From positions 1 through 47,471 of IMG/VR virus record IMGVR_UViG_3300017917_001575: a stretch of 47,471 bases of DNA. One strand, given 5' to 3'. The notes beneath the pieces are model-generated. The model saw only the letters and a program-made list of their open reading frames with translations. It searched no databases and was not told the origin of the DNA. This document shows positions 6,621-15,718 of the stretch, piece by piece (positions within the stretch are counted from its first letter, which is position 1; each line of letters begins with the position of its first letter). This DNA comes from a virus. The position numbers and the translations under genes were made by a program.

Positions 6621-9485
6621 TTAAATGTTCTCAAATGAAGCACCTGTTGGTGTAATTATAAATTCAACATCAATAAATTCTAAACTTCTTGTTGGTTTAA
6701 TATAAACTTTACCTCTCAAAGTATTAGCATCAATATCTTCAGGATCATTTGAAACTGTTACTTTAAATTCATATAAACCTCTTTCTTTCTTAATTGAATC
6801 AAGAATAGGATTTACTAATCTTAAAAATTCATTTCTAACAATTTCATCATTTTGTTCAAATAATAATCTTACTCCAACTGCTGAAATTAATTTTCTTGCT
6901 CTTAGTAATAATCTTCTTACATTAATTCTATCCAAAGCTGATTCTCTTACTTGAAGAGTTTTATTACCCCAAATAATAGTTCCTGTATCAGAAAAAGTTG
7001 CAATAGGGTTAATTCTATTTTTATATAAAACATCTCTTTCATCTAAAGTTAATTTTTTATAAGCTTTAATTGAATTAACTAAACCTCTTGAATAACCAGC
7101 TACAGCAAACCAAGGATAAGAAACATTATCTGTCAAAGCAATATTTTTTACTACTTCACCTGTTGGTGGTAAATAAAGTTGAGTAGCGTTATCAGTATCT
7201 CTAACTTGAATCCATGGCCAATATGTTGCAGAATAGTTAGTATCTAATGAAACAGTATCCAAATCACCAACTACTGTATCAACACTATCTGACATAGGAG
7301 AATTAATTATATACAATGAATCTGCTCTATCATTTTCAATCATATCAATAGATTGATTTACTAATGAACTATGGTCTTTAAAATTAATACCTGGTGTTGC
7401 AAAAACATTAATATCAATTGCTTCAGGATTTGCGAAAGTTTGAATACCTTGTAAATAAGCATAATAATCACTATTACCAGAAACAGAATTGAAAACACCA
7501 TCTGATGTATCAGTTCTACCACTTGTATAAGTTGATTTACCAAATATGTAAGGATCGGTATTTGTTCTTGTTGCTCTATAAATATCCCAACCATCTCTTC
7601 CACCAAATACTACAAAAGTAAATTTACGATAGTTAATATCTTCCAAAACACCTTTATTAGTTCCTTCCAAATCATATGAAGTTGTTTTATATGAATATCC
7701 TGAAGGTGTTGAACCTGTTATTGTTGAAGCGTTTGTTGATAAGTGAAAACCATAGGTAACACCATTCGCACTATTTCCTTTATATTTTAATAAATCTTTA
7801 TCAAAACCAAATTGTGAAGAAATACCGAAAGAAACCTTTCTAATTTTGTCTCCACTAGTCGTTATAGGTGTTCCATCAGCTTCATACCCGATCGTGTCAC
7901 CAGCACCGTAAAATGAGGTTTTATAGACTATTCCTCCCAACGTTGTTCCAGAGAAAGAACTGTTAGTTGTAAAACCTTTAAATCCAGCAGGGAAAGCATC
8001 ATTAGGATGATTATCTGCCATCGATAACATTATGTATTTAGATCTTAATTCATACTCACCATCTGAAGTACCAATTTTTCTTCCAACATAACCTGTTGAA
8101 TCGCTATTCATTGTACATCTTGAATATTTTTCAAGTACTACTTGATTTTCATCAGTATCGTTAAAATCACGAACAATTAAATCAAATTCACCATTATCAA
8201 GATTAATATTAATAATTGAAATTTTAACTTGTGTATTAGCGTCTTCACCATCTGAAATTGTAATTACTTCAAATAAATCATCAACTTTACCACCACGTAC
8301 TTCCGAAACAACCATTGGTGAAATAGGTGTATCCCAAGATTGTAAGAAATCATTACCATTTAATTCATAAGCAGGTGTTAAACTTAATCCTATAATACTT
8401 CCATCTTCATATCCTTTTTTAACAAAATTTGGATAAGTTTCATGTACATATACAGGAACATCACTATTTACTTTATCATAAACTTTTGTACCTAAAACTT
8501 TAGTAATATATTTTGATGATGTAGTATCAAATGAACAAGTAAATTGTTTTGAACCACTTGTTAAACCTGTCACATTAATATTAAATTCACCTAAAGGATT
8601 GGTTGTAACATCATTATTTGTTGCGTTTGTTAATGTGAATGAAGTATTTCCTGTTACTTCTAAATTCAATACTTGTGAACTATTATAAAGTCCTCTTGAT
8701 CTAATTGCAGCTACAGTAACATTATCAAAATCGGTATTCAAAGAAGCTGTATATTTATATCTTGTCACATTAAAACTAGTTCCACTCCATACAAAAAGAT
8801 ATGAATAAACACCTGTCACTGAAGACATAGTTTGTCCTGATTTAACATAAAAAACATTATACCAATCTTTATTACTATTTACCGCTGCTGGTGAAGATAA
8901 TTGTGTTCCTGATAAGCCATCAATAACATCATCAGCAACATAACCAATTTTAAACCATTTATTATTATCACCAGAAGTAAATCCACTATAATTAGATTCA
9001 ATATAAGTAGTCAAACTTGTACCATCAACAGCAGTTTTACCTGATAATTCATTAAAAATAACACTACTTTGAGGACTGTTAGGGTCAAAAGTTACACCTG
9101 TTGAAGATGGAGTTGCACCTGTATTAACATTAACACCACCAATTGTTTTAACACCAAATGTTTTATAAGGTTTGTATCCTGTTAATCCTAAAACTCTAGT
9201 TACAAATAATTGATTTGATTCTTGTAAATATGATTTCGCTACATATGGAAGTTCGTATTTTGGATTTCCATTACCATTAACACCATCTTTTTCAGGGGAA
9301 GTACCACCAAAATATGTTTTAAATTCATCGAAATTTGAAATCAAAATAGGTTCAAAAGCAGGTCCTTTTAAAGTTTCACCTACCAAACCTAAAGTAGTAA
9401 CACCTACACTTTGTGCTACGAAAGTTAAATCTTTCTCTGAAGTATAAACACCTGGAGAAACGAATATTCTATTAGAATTTGCCAT
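6621..9485 (-). CDS. Contractile tail sheath protein, T4 gp18-like, enlarged
   Basis: The N-terminus SNRIFVSPGVYTSEKDLTF and the following VGVTTLGLVGETLKGPAFEP, FDEFKTYFGG and ELPYVAKSYLQESNQLFVTRVLG are hallmarks of phage sheath proteins. The C-terminal third has the conserved core: WPWIQV...LPPTGEV, PWFAVAGYSRG, LTLDERDVLYKNRINPIATF, GTIIWGNKTLQ and RRLLLRARKLI. At 954 residues it is much longer than T4 gp18 (659). The extra length lies between about residues 110 and 600, is Ser/Thr/Gly-rich, and is probably one or more surface insertion domains. It ends at a strong terminator. The sheath assembles around the tube and contracts to drive it through the envelope. Confidence 0.95.
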   Translation of the reverse strand: MANSNRIFVSPGVYTSEKDLTFVAQSVGVTTLGLVGETLKGPAFEPILISNFDEFKTYFGGTSPEKDGVNGNGNPKYELPYVAKSYLQESNQLFVTRVLGLTGYKPYKTFGVKTIGGVNVNTGATPSSTGVTFDPNSPQSSVIFNELSGKTAVDGTSLTTYIESNYSGFTSGDNNKWFKIGYVADDVIDGLSGTQLSSPAAVNSNKDWYNVFYVKSGQTMSSVTGVYSYLFVWSGTSFNVTRYKYTASLNTDFDNVTVAAIRSRGLYNSSQVLNLEVTGNTSFTLTNATNNDVTTNPLGEFNINVTGLTSGSKQFTCSFDTTSSKYITKVLGTKVYDKVNSDVPVYVHETYPNFVKKGYEDGSIIGLSLTPAYELNGNDFLQSWDTPISPMVVSEVRGGKVDDLFEVITISDGEDANTQVKISIININLDNGEFDLIVRDFNDTDENQVVLEKYSRCTMNSDSTGYVGRKIGTSDGEYELRSKYIMLSMADNHPNDAFPAGFKGFTTNSSFSGTTLGGIVYKTSFYGAGDTIGYEADGTPITTSGDKIRKVSFGISSQFGFDKDLLKYKGNSANGVTYGFHLSTNASTITGSTPSGYSYKTTSYDLEGTNKGVLEDINYRKFTFVVFGGRDGWDIYRATRTNTDPYIFGKSTYTSGRTDTSDGVFNSVSGNSDYYAYLQGIQTFANPEAIDINVFATPGINFKDHSSLVNQSIDMIENDRADSLYIINSPMSDSVDTVVGDLDTVSLDTNYSATYWPWIQVRDTDNATQLYLPPTGEVVKNIALTDNVSYPWFAVAGYSRGLVNSIKAYKKLTLDERDVLYKNRINPIATFSDTGTIIWGNKTLQVRESALDRINVRRLLLRARKLISAVGVRLLFEQNDEIVRNEFLRLVNPILDSIKKERGLYEFKVTVSNDPEDIDANTLRGKVYIKPTRSLEFIDVEFIITPTGASFENI

Positions 9486-9518
9486 CTATAATTATTTTTT
9501 AAATTTTTATTTTTATAT

Positions 9519-9526
9519 TATAAATA
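9519..9526 (-). promoter_or_regulatory. Candidate late-promoter octamer TATTTATA before sheath
   Basis: The sense strand has TATTTATA 33 nt before the sheath ATG inside a 159-nt gap. The octamer recurs before other structural genes. Weak evidence in such AT-rich DNA. Confidence 0.25.
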
Positions 9527-9644
9527 TCTTTAAAAATACGAAAGATTATTTTATAATACATAATTTTGTATAAAATACTAGTTAAAAAATAATTATAGGA
9601 TTAAAATCCTCATATATGTGGGACACCTTTTTTTTGTAAAAAAA

Positions 9645-10871
9645 TTAGTATTGATATGTGATAATTATATTTGTTCCTACTTGTGGTTCATTTATAAATG
9701 TTATCTTTCTCAAATCTGAAATAACATAATCCACATCTTGTACTAAATTTTCACCATTAGTTAATGATAAAATTTTAACTATATCATGATTTAATGTAAT
9801 ATAATTTGTAAAACCATTATAAGTTTGTAATTCAACTGTTGTAGTTAAAGAATTTTCATCTTTTATAAATGTACTATTTTTTTTCTTTTTAAAATAAATT
9901 ATAGTAATAACATCATTAGTCGTTAATGGTACTACTAAAGTTATTTTAGGTGTATATGTTACATGATAAAAATCAACATCTTTACTTAAAATAATACCAT
10001 TTTTACTAACACTATGTAATTCACCAATACTTTCACCTATATTAATTGTAGTTTGATTATTAATTCCATTAATATTTAAAGCAAAAATTTCTTCATCATA
10101 TAAATTTATTTTTTTTGGTTTATTTGGTGTTGTTGATAATTCATTCATTAAAACAAATTTATTTAAAGATGGTTTAACTTCAAATTCATCACTATCCAAT
10201 AAAACACCTTGTAATAAGAAATTATATGTTTGAATATAGAATCTACGATTTTCTAAATCATTTGGTGTACTATCATTAATACTTTCAAGTAAAATTGGTA
10301 TATAATGTCCTTTTATTTTTGTATATGATTGTCTTGATGTAAATTTTTGTAAAATAATTCTATTAAAATTATTTAAGTCTTTTATTTTTGTACAAACAAT
10401 CGTTACATCATATTTTATTTCAACTGGAACAGGCATTGGTATTTTATAAATTTCACTATTCATTTGATTACCATCCCAAGTTTTAACTGTTTTATAAAAA
10501 AATGTTCTTCTTTCTGGTATTGTATAAAATTTATTATTTCCAAGTTGAACGTCAGGTTTTCTAATAATAGCTATGAAAGGTATTTTCATGTTATTACTTT
10601 CATCCATATTATTCCAATTGTTTGAAATTTCACTCCATCTTTGTATTGTTAATATTTTAGGTATAATAGGTATTTCTTCACCATCAGATGTTATTTTAAA
10701 ATATTCTTTACAATATTCCAACATTCCTAAATCTAAATCATTATGTAAAATACTATCAGGAAGATTAGTATCTGATTTAATAATCTCATTTAATAATTCT
10801 TCTCTTCTACTATTATTATCAATTGATTTAACACCGTAAACCTTTATATTATTTTTTCTTTTAGTTATCAT
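9645..10871 (-). CDS. Virion structural protein near neck/tail completion genes
   Basis: The 408-residue product has no catalytic motif that I recognise. Residues 120-250 contain a run typical of tail or neck structural proteins of large T4-like phages: MPVPVEIKYDVTIVCTKIKDLN, FTSRQSYTKIKGHYIPI and NRRFYIQTYNFLLQGVLLDSDEFEVKPSL. The C-terminal part (about 255-408) holds two similar beta-rich segments (SKNGIILSKDVDFYHVTY and TNGENLVQDVDYVISD) that look like duplicated small beta domains. Its start codon overlaps the stop of the metallopeptidase gene by 4 nt, so translation is probably coupled. It precedes the sheath in transcription, which fits a tail-terminator or completion role such as T4 gp15, but this is positional inference. 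Confidence 0.55.
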   Translation of the reverse strand: MITKRKNNIKVYGVKSIDNNSRREELLNEIIKSDTNLPDSILHNDLDLGMLEYCKEYFKITSDGEEIPIIPKILTIQRWSEISNNWNNMDESNNMKIPFIAIIRKPDVQLGNNKFYTIPERRTFFYKTVKTWDGNQMNSEIYKIPMPVPVEIKYDVTIVCTKIKDLNNFNRIILQKFTSRQSYTKIKGHYIPILLESINDSTPNDLENRRFYIQTYNFLLQGVLLDSDEFEVKPSLNKFVLMNELSTTPNKPKKINLYDEEIFALNINGINNQTTINIGESIGELHSVSKNGIILSKDVDFYHVTYTPKITLVVPLTTNDVITIIYFKKKKNSTFIKDENSLTTTVELQTYNGFTNYITLNHDIVKILSLTNGENLVQDVDYVISDLRKITFINEPQVGTNIIITYQY

Positions 10872-11470
10872 AATTTAGATGTAATTGTGGTATTATAAAA
10901 TATTTCACCAACACCAATAATATCTGTATACCCTTTTTCTTCAACCATATTAATCATTTTTCTAAGGTGTTGAATAAAAAATGTAATAGGAGCATCAAAA
11001 TAACCTTTTGGTGTCATAATAAAATCATATTGTTTAAATTTATTCATAAATTCTCTCATTTTTCTTGTTGCAAATTCATCAGCAACATCTTCACAATATT
11101 TTAAATGTTTTGCACCTTCTTCTACTGTAATTCTTTTAGTGAAAATTTGATACATTTTTTCTGCACCATATTTTTTATATTGATATTCATGTGCTAATTC
11201 ATGAAATAAAACAAAAACAAGTTTAGAAAAATCAGATGATCTTATTGATTTTGATGTTAATAATAAATTACTTAAATAAACACCATCATGTAAAGCCAAT
11301 CCAAGTGCTGGTATATTGAAATCAACAAATTCAATTTTTTGACAATTAGATTTATTTATTACATCTTCAATAAATGGAAATGTTTTTTCCATTACAGGAA
11401 AATTTTCTTTTAGAATATCAAAAAAATTTTGATGATTATTACTTTCAATTAAATATTTTTTAAATTTCAT
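10868..11470 (-). CDS. Zinc metallopeptidase (HELAH) with capsid-targeting-like N-terminus
   Basis: This 200-residue protein has the zinc protease motif H90-E-L-A-H94 after a hydrophobic strand (FSKLVFVLF) and a downstream E127-D-V-A-D131, the ExxAD pattern that supplies the third zinc ligand in gluzincin-like families. The N-terminus MKFKKYLIE-SNN has the form of a T4 capsid-targeting peptide with an (L/I)-x-E cut site, so the peptidase may be packaged in the head and injected. It sits in a translationally coupled trio with neck and tail genes (4-nt overlaps at both ends). Other options are a prohead maturation role or host-protein cleavage after infection. No signal peptide or membrane helix is seen. 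Peptidase call is firm; role is inferred. Confidence 0.75.
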   Translation of the reverse strand: MKFKKYLIESNNHQNFFDILKENFPVMEKTFPFIEDVINKSNCQKIEFVDFNIPALGLALHDGVYLSNLLLTSKSIRSSDFSKLVFVLFHELAHEYQYKKYGAEKMYQIFTKRITVEEGAKHLKYCEDVADEFATRKMREFMNKFKQYDFIMTPKGYFDAPITFFIQHLRKMINMVEEKGYTDIIGVGEIFYNTTITSKL

Positions 11471-11979
11471 ATCCCTTTAAATTCATTTTCTAATGCTATT
11501 GTACAAACAATTGTTCTATAAAATGGTTTATAACCATTCATAAAATGACCACTATCTGACACTACTTTACCATCATTAACAACAGTATAATATCTTATTT
11601 TATCTTCAGTTTCTACATAACCAATAAAATCACCAAAATTTATATCAATATTTAACTCTTCTAAATGTTTAATATAAACAGAAACTGTCATATTACCAGG
11701 TTCTAAATACCTTACCATTCCTGATGAATATGAATTATTTTTAGGTGATTCAATTTTTACCAAACCGTAAAATTCAATAGGTGGTAAAAATTTTATTTCA
11801 TCTTTACCAACTTCACCATAAACATTATCAATATCTGTATTTTGATAATCAACACGGTATAAAACTAATTTTTGTGATATGTCACCATGTAAATACTCTT
11901 GACCAATTTTTATATTGAAATCAAAATCATCTTGTGAGTAAAATTTATTTAATCTATTTATTGGTAATTTATTGCTCAT
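11467..11979 (-). CDS. Neck or head-tail connector-like structural protein
   Basis: The product has 170 residues and is beta-rich with no enzymatic motif. The segment DFDFNIKIGQEYLHGDISQKLVLYRVD, then a phrase KFLPPIEFYGLVKIESP and MVRYLEPGNMTVSVYIKHLEELNIDINFGD, resembles small virion proteins next to neck genes in large marine T4-like phages. It is the first gene of the minus-strand run into the sheath and overlaps the peptidase gene by 4 nt. A TATTTATA octamer lies 9 nt before its start (11989-11996 on the plus strand). A structural role is likely; homology to a specific T4 neck protein was not shown. Confidence 0.5.
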   Translation of the reverse strand: MSNKLPINRLNKFYSQDDFDFNIKIGQEYLHGDISQKLVLYRVDYQNTDIDNVYGEVGKDEIKFLPPIEFYGLVKIESPKNNSYSSGMVRYLEPGNMTVSVYIKHLEELNIDINFGDFIGYVETEDKIRYYTVVNDGKVVSDSGHFMNGYKPFYRTIVCTIALENEFKGI

Positions 11980-12049
11980 GTTAATAAATATAAATATATA
12001 TTGTTTTTATTAAAAAAAAATATTATTTTTACATTTAAATAGTAAATAT

Positions 12050-15000
12050 ATGCAAAAACAAATTCCTGAAATAGAGGCTAGAGAAATATTAAGTGAATAC
12101 CAAGGTTCTAATAATCAATTATTAGAGTGGAAAGATAAATTTATTACTCAAAAATCATTTTCTTTAACAAGACCACAATCAGAATATGTGTTGAAATATC
12201 ATAATGTTAAGCCAAAGGTAGCTAAAAAATATGTGAATATTGTTAATTCTTTTGGAGAAAAATTAGCTGAAGATAAAATGTTAAGTAAAATACCTGATAA
12301 AATATGGTGTGAAAAATTATTATGTGAATCAGATAAAGCCTATAATTTTTGGGGTAAAATTAATGATAATGAAAAATTAAATAGTTTTTGGATACCTAAA
12401 AGTGCTATTTTACAAGAAGAAAAAAAATTAAATAGAGTTATAGATTATAGTAAATACACTGAAAGACCACCATTGGAGCATCAAAAAGTTGCTATTGAAA
12501 AATTATTAGCTAATAATAAATTTATTTTAGCTGATGATATGGGATTAGGTAAAATGGAATTATCAACCAATAGAGTATTTACACCTTATGGTAGAAAAAA
12601 GATAGGTGATTTAGTTATTGGTGATAAAGTAATTGGTTCAGATGGTAATTCGTATAATGTTACAGGTGTTTTTCCACAAGGTAGAAAAGAAACATATAAA
12701 GTTACATTTAGTGATGAATTTAGTGTAATTGTTGGTGGTGAACATTTGTGGCACGTTATGTCACCAAATATGTATAAAAATATCAATGATTATTTTGTTT
12801 TTTCTACTGAACAAATGTTAAGTACTGAAAAATTAAGAATGGTTGGGAAAAATGGTAAATTTTATAATTTAGACCCACATTTTAAATATAAGGATGGGAA
12901 AAATAAATGGGCAATACCATATGTGAAACCAATTAATTTTGAATTAGATGACATTTTAGATGTTGATCCTTATGAATTTGGTTTTAAGATTTCACAAGGT
13001 GATTATCAATATTTAGAAAATAAAACCGAAATAAAAATACCTAATAAATTCAAATATAGTACAGTTGAAAATAGAATATCCTTATTACAAGGATTATTAG
13101 ATGGTGGTGCTGAATGTGAATTTTCAGAAAGATACAAATTTAAACAAATTGAATTTAAAACAAAATATGAAAATTTATGTGATGATTTAATTGAATTGAT
13201 TCAAACTTTAGGTGGTATTGCTAGGAAATTAATAATTTCTGATGGGTTTAGGGTTACAATGAAAATACCAAAAACAATTAAACCATTTACGAATGAAAAA
13301 AAATTGGATGAATATGTTGAACCTAAAATCACACCAATTAGAAGATATATTAAATCAATAGAAAAACATACTGAAGAAGAATGTGTTTGTATATCTGTTG
13401 ATTCACCAGATAAATTATATGTTACTGAACATTGTATTATCACACATAATACAACATCAGCAACTATTGCTTCAATTGAAAGTGGTGCAAAAAAAATATT
13501 AATTGTTTGTCCTGCTTCATTAAAAATAAATTGGAAGCGTGAAATCATGAACTATACTGATAGACCAATTCATATTGTTGAAGGTCGTAAATGGGCGAGT
13601 GACCATGATTATTATATTATCAATTATGATATTTTAAAAAATTTCCATTCAACTGATAATGAAAATGAAAATGATGATTATAAATTACTAATCAATGAAA
13701 AATTTGATTTAGCTATTGTTGATGAAGCACATTATATTTCAAATAGTGAATCAAATAGATCTAAATTATTAACAGATGTTTTATCGAAAATATCTAAAGT
13801 TTGGTTATTAACTGGTACACCATTAACATCAAGACCAATAAATTATTATAATCTTTTAAAAATTATTGAATCACCATTATCATATAATTGGCAATATTAT
13901 GTAAAAAGATATTGTGCAGGTTATCAATTTAGAGTTGGTAATAGAAAAATTTGGAATATCAATGGTGCTAGTAATTTAGATGAATTACGTGAAAAAACAA
14001 AAAATAATATATTAAGAAGATTAAAAACTGATATATTAGATTTACCTGAAAAAATTGTTACACCAATTTTCTTAGAATTAAATAGTAAAATGTATGATGA
14101 GGAATTGGAAGATTTTATGAAAATCACTAATGATAAAAAAGAAAATGAAACAATTACAGTTACATTAAATAGATTGATGAGGATTAGGCAATTGATTGCT
14201 TATGAAAAAATACCATATACATGTGAATTAATTGATAAATTTATTGAACAAGGTAAGAAAGTAGTTGTTTTGACAAATTTCACTTTATCTTTAGATACGA
14301 TACATGAAAAATATAAAAAAAATTCAGTCATTTTAAATGGGTCAATGTCTAAAGAAAAAAAACAAGAATCTGTTGATAAGTTTCAAAATGATGATAAAAT
14401 AAAAGTTTTTATAGGTAATATTAAAGCTGCAGGTGTCGGTATCACATTAACAGCTGGTGAGGTTGTGATAATGAATGATTTATCATTTGTACCTGCTGAC
14501 CACGCACAAGGTGAAGATAGATGTTTATTTAAAAATCAAGATATTTTAACTGATAAAGGTTATAAAAAAATAAGCCAAATAAAAGTTGGTGATTATCTTT
14601 ATACACATAATGGTAATTTCAAACGTGTTACCGATGTTATGAGAAAATTAAATAGAGGTAAAAATAAAGTTGAATTGAAAATTATCGGTTCAAAAAAACT
14701 TATATCTGTAACTGATGACCACAAAATTTATATCTATGATAAAACAGATAAAGAATTTAAATGGATTGAAAGTGGTAAAATAAATATAGATAATCATTTT
14801 TTAACTTTTAAAACAAATAAAATTAATAATAAAATAAATGAAAATTTAAATGTTGTTTTTAAAAGTGGTTTGGAAAAAAATTTCGTTATCACCAATGAGT
14901 TACTGTATTCGTTAGGTTATTTCTTATCAAATGGTTGGATAGATGGTGAAAAAAAATCTATTAACATTGATTTAAATTTAGGTAAAATAAAATCTTATAA

Positions 15001-15718
15001 TAGTGAAAGAAATTTAATTACGTTGTTTAAAAAACTATTTGAAATTAAAAATACTTTTGAAACTAAAGTAAGTAACAATATAATTCGTAATTCATTTGTA
15101 TCTGAAGATTTATATTATTTATTTTATGATTGGTTTGGTGAAAAAGATTATGAATTAAAAATACCATCATGGATTCTTGAATTACATATTGAACAAATAA
15201 AATGGTTTTTAAAAGGTTTTGAACAAAATGGATTTATTCAAGATAAGAAAAAATCAATTATCAAATCAAGATCATCTTTATTAATTTCACAATTTTTGAT
15301 GTTATATAGTTCTTTAGGTGAAGGTGTTATTTATAAAAGATTGAGTGACGTGAATTATGTTTTAGAAATAGAAAATTATAAAAATTTCAGAAATAAATAT
15401 TATAGACACCATAAAGGTTATATACTTTATCCAATTGAAAGTTTTAGTATTAAAAAGACAAATAATAAAAAAGAACATTTATTTGACTTTACTGTTGAAG
15501 ATGACCACTCTTTTGTGGTAAACAATATCAATGTTCATAATTGTTATAGATATGGACAAAAAAATAATGTTTTGATTTACTATCCTGTATTTGAAAATAC
15601 AATAGAAAAAATAGTCTATAACATTCTTCAAAAAAAGAAAAATATTATAGACCAAGTTATGGGTGATGGAGATTTTTCTGAATCGTTTAGCAAAGAATTA
15701 ATTCAACAAATTCTTTAA
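12050..15718 (+). CDS. SNF2-family DNA helicase interrupted by two inteins
   Basis: After removal of two inteins the mature protein is 583 residues. Helicase motifs are all visible: LEHQKVAIEKLLANNKFILADDMGLGK (motif I, split after Lys168), ILIVCPASLKINWKRE (Ia), VDEAH at 557-561 (II), LLTGTPLTSRP near 586-596 (III), VVVLTNFTLSLDTI (IV), and GVGITLTAGEVVIMNDLSF...DHAQGEDR/CYRYGQ (V and VI, split by intein 2). This is the SNF2/HepA/SMARCAL1-type order and a plausible counterpart of T4 UvsW in recombination, fork regression or replication. Both inteins sit in ATP-binding or hydrolysis motifs, so the enzyme cannot work until splicing is complete. The 3' end overlaps the convergent gene by 21 nt. 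Confidence 0.85.
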   Translation: MQKQIPEIEAREILSEYQGSNNQLLEWKDKFITQKSFSLTRPQSEYVLKYHNVKPKVAKKYVNIVNSFGEKLAEDKMLSKIPDKIWCEKLLCESDKAYNFWGKINDNEKLNSFWIPKSAILQEEKKLNRVIDYSKYTERPPLEHQKVAIEKLLANNKFILADDMGLGKMELSTNRVFTPYGRKKIGDLVIGDKVIGSDGNSYNVTGVFPQGRKETYKVTFSDEFSVIVGGEHLWHVMSPNMYKNINDYFVFSTEQMLSTEKLRMVGKNGKFYNLDPHFKYKDGKNKWAIPYVKPINFELDDILDVDPYEFGFKISQGDYQYLENKTEIKIPNKFKYSTVENRISLLQGLLDGGAECEFSERYKFKQIEFKTKYENLCDDLIELIQTLGGIARKLIISDGFRVTMKIPKTIKPFTNEKKLDEYVEPKITPIRRYIKSIEKHTEEECVCISVDSPDKLYVTEHCIITHNTTSATIASIESGAKKILIVCPASLKINWKREIMNYTDRPIHIVEGRKWASDHDYYIINYDILKNFHSTDNENENDDYKLLINEKFDLAIVDEAHYISNSESNRSKLLTDVLSKISKVWLLTGTPLTSRPINYYNLLKIIESPLSYNWQYYVKRYCAGYQFRVGNRKIWNINGASNLDELREKTKNNILRRLKTDILDLPEKIVTPIFLELNSKMYDEELEDFMKITNDKKENETITVTLNRLMRIRQLIAYEKIPYTCELIDKFIEQGKKVVVLTNFTLSLDTIHEKYKKNSVILNGSMSKEKKQESVDKFQNDDKIKVFIGNIKAAGVGITLTAGEVVIMNDLSFVPADHAQGEDRCLFKNQDILTDKGYKKISQIKVGDYLYTHNGNFKRVTDVMRKLNRGKNKVELKIIGSKKLISVTDDHKIYIYDKTDKEFKWIESGKINIDNHFLTFKTNKINNKINENLNVVFKSGLEKNFVITNELLYSLGYFLSNGWIDGEKKSINIDLNLGKIKSYNSERNLITLFKKLFEIKNTFETKVSNNIIRNSFVSEDLYYLFYDWFGEKDYELKIPSWILELHIEQIKWFLKGFEQNGFIQDKKKSIIKSRSSLLISQFLMLYSSLGEGVIYKRLSDVNYVLEIENYKNFRNKYYRHHKGYILYPIESFSIKKTNNKKEHLFDFTVEDDHSFVVNNINVHNCYRYGQKNNVLIYYPVFENTIEKIVYNILQKKKNIIDQVMGDGDFSESFSKELIQQIL
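12554..13450 (+). other. Intein 1 (299 aa), class 3 type, in the Walker A motif
   Basis: The insert covers residues 169-467, between GLGK and TTSATIAS. It starts with Met rather than Cys or Ser, so class 1 chemistry is not possible. It instead has the complete class 3 WCT set: Trp234 two residues after the block B His (GGEHLWHV), Cys447 at the fourth position of block F (ECVCISVDSPD), and Thr465 before the terminal His-Asn (IITHN), with +1 Thr468. Class 3 inteins are known from phage helicases and the same SNF2 P-loop site. The central part has a degenerate LAGLIDADG-like LLQGLLDGG without the usual Asp, and no clear first motif, so the endonuclease is probably dead. Confidence 0.85.
14522..15541 (+). 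other. Intein 2 (340 aa), class 1 type, in helicase motif VI
   Basis: The insert covers residues 825-1164, between GEDR and CYRYGQ. It begins with Cys825 (CLFKNQDILT) in a standard block A, has TxxH in block B (SVTDDHKIY), a normal block F (HLFDFTVEDDHSFVV), and ends in His1163-Asn1164 with +1 Cys1165, so standard class 1 splicing is expected. Two LAGLIDADG-like motifs remain (LGYFLSNG near 955-962 and FLKGFEQNG near 1053-1061), but the catalytic Asp before Gly is Asn in both. Cleavage activity is therefore probably lost while splicing residues are intact. Confidence 0.88.

Noticed and set aside
9597-9610. AGGATT/AATCCT stem with T-rich DNA downstream on the minus strand, after the 9645-10871 gene
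   Set aside because: The stem is only 4-6 bp with almost no loop and the T-run is interrupted; too weak to call a terminator.
10573-10839. Open frame of 88 codons on the plus strand with hydrophobic residues
   Set aside because: It lies wholly opposite a convincing minus-strand structural gene and its hydrophobic look is what AT-rich antisense of Asn/Lys/Ile codons gives.
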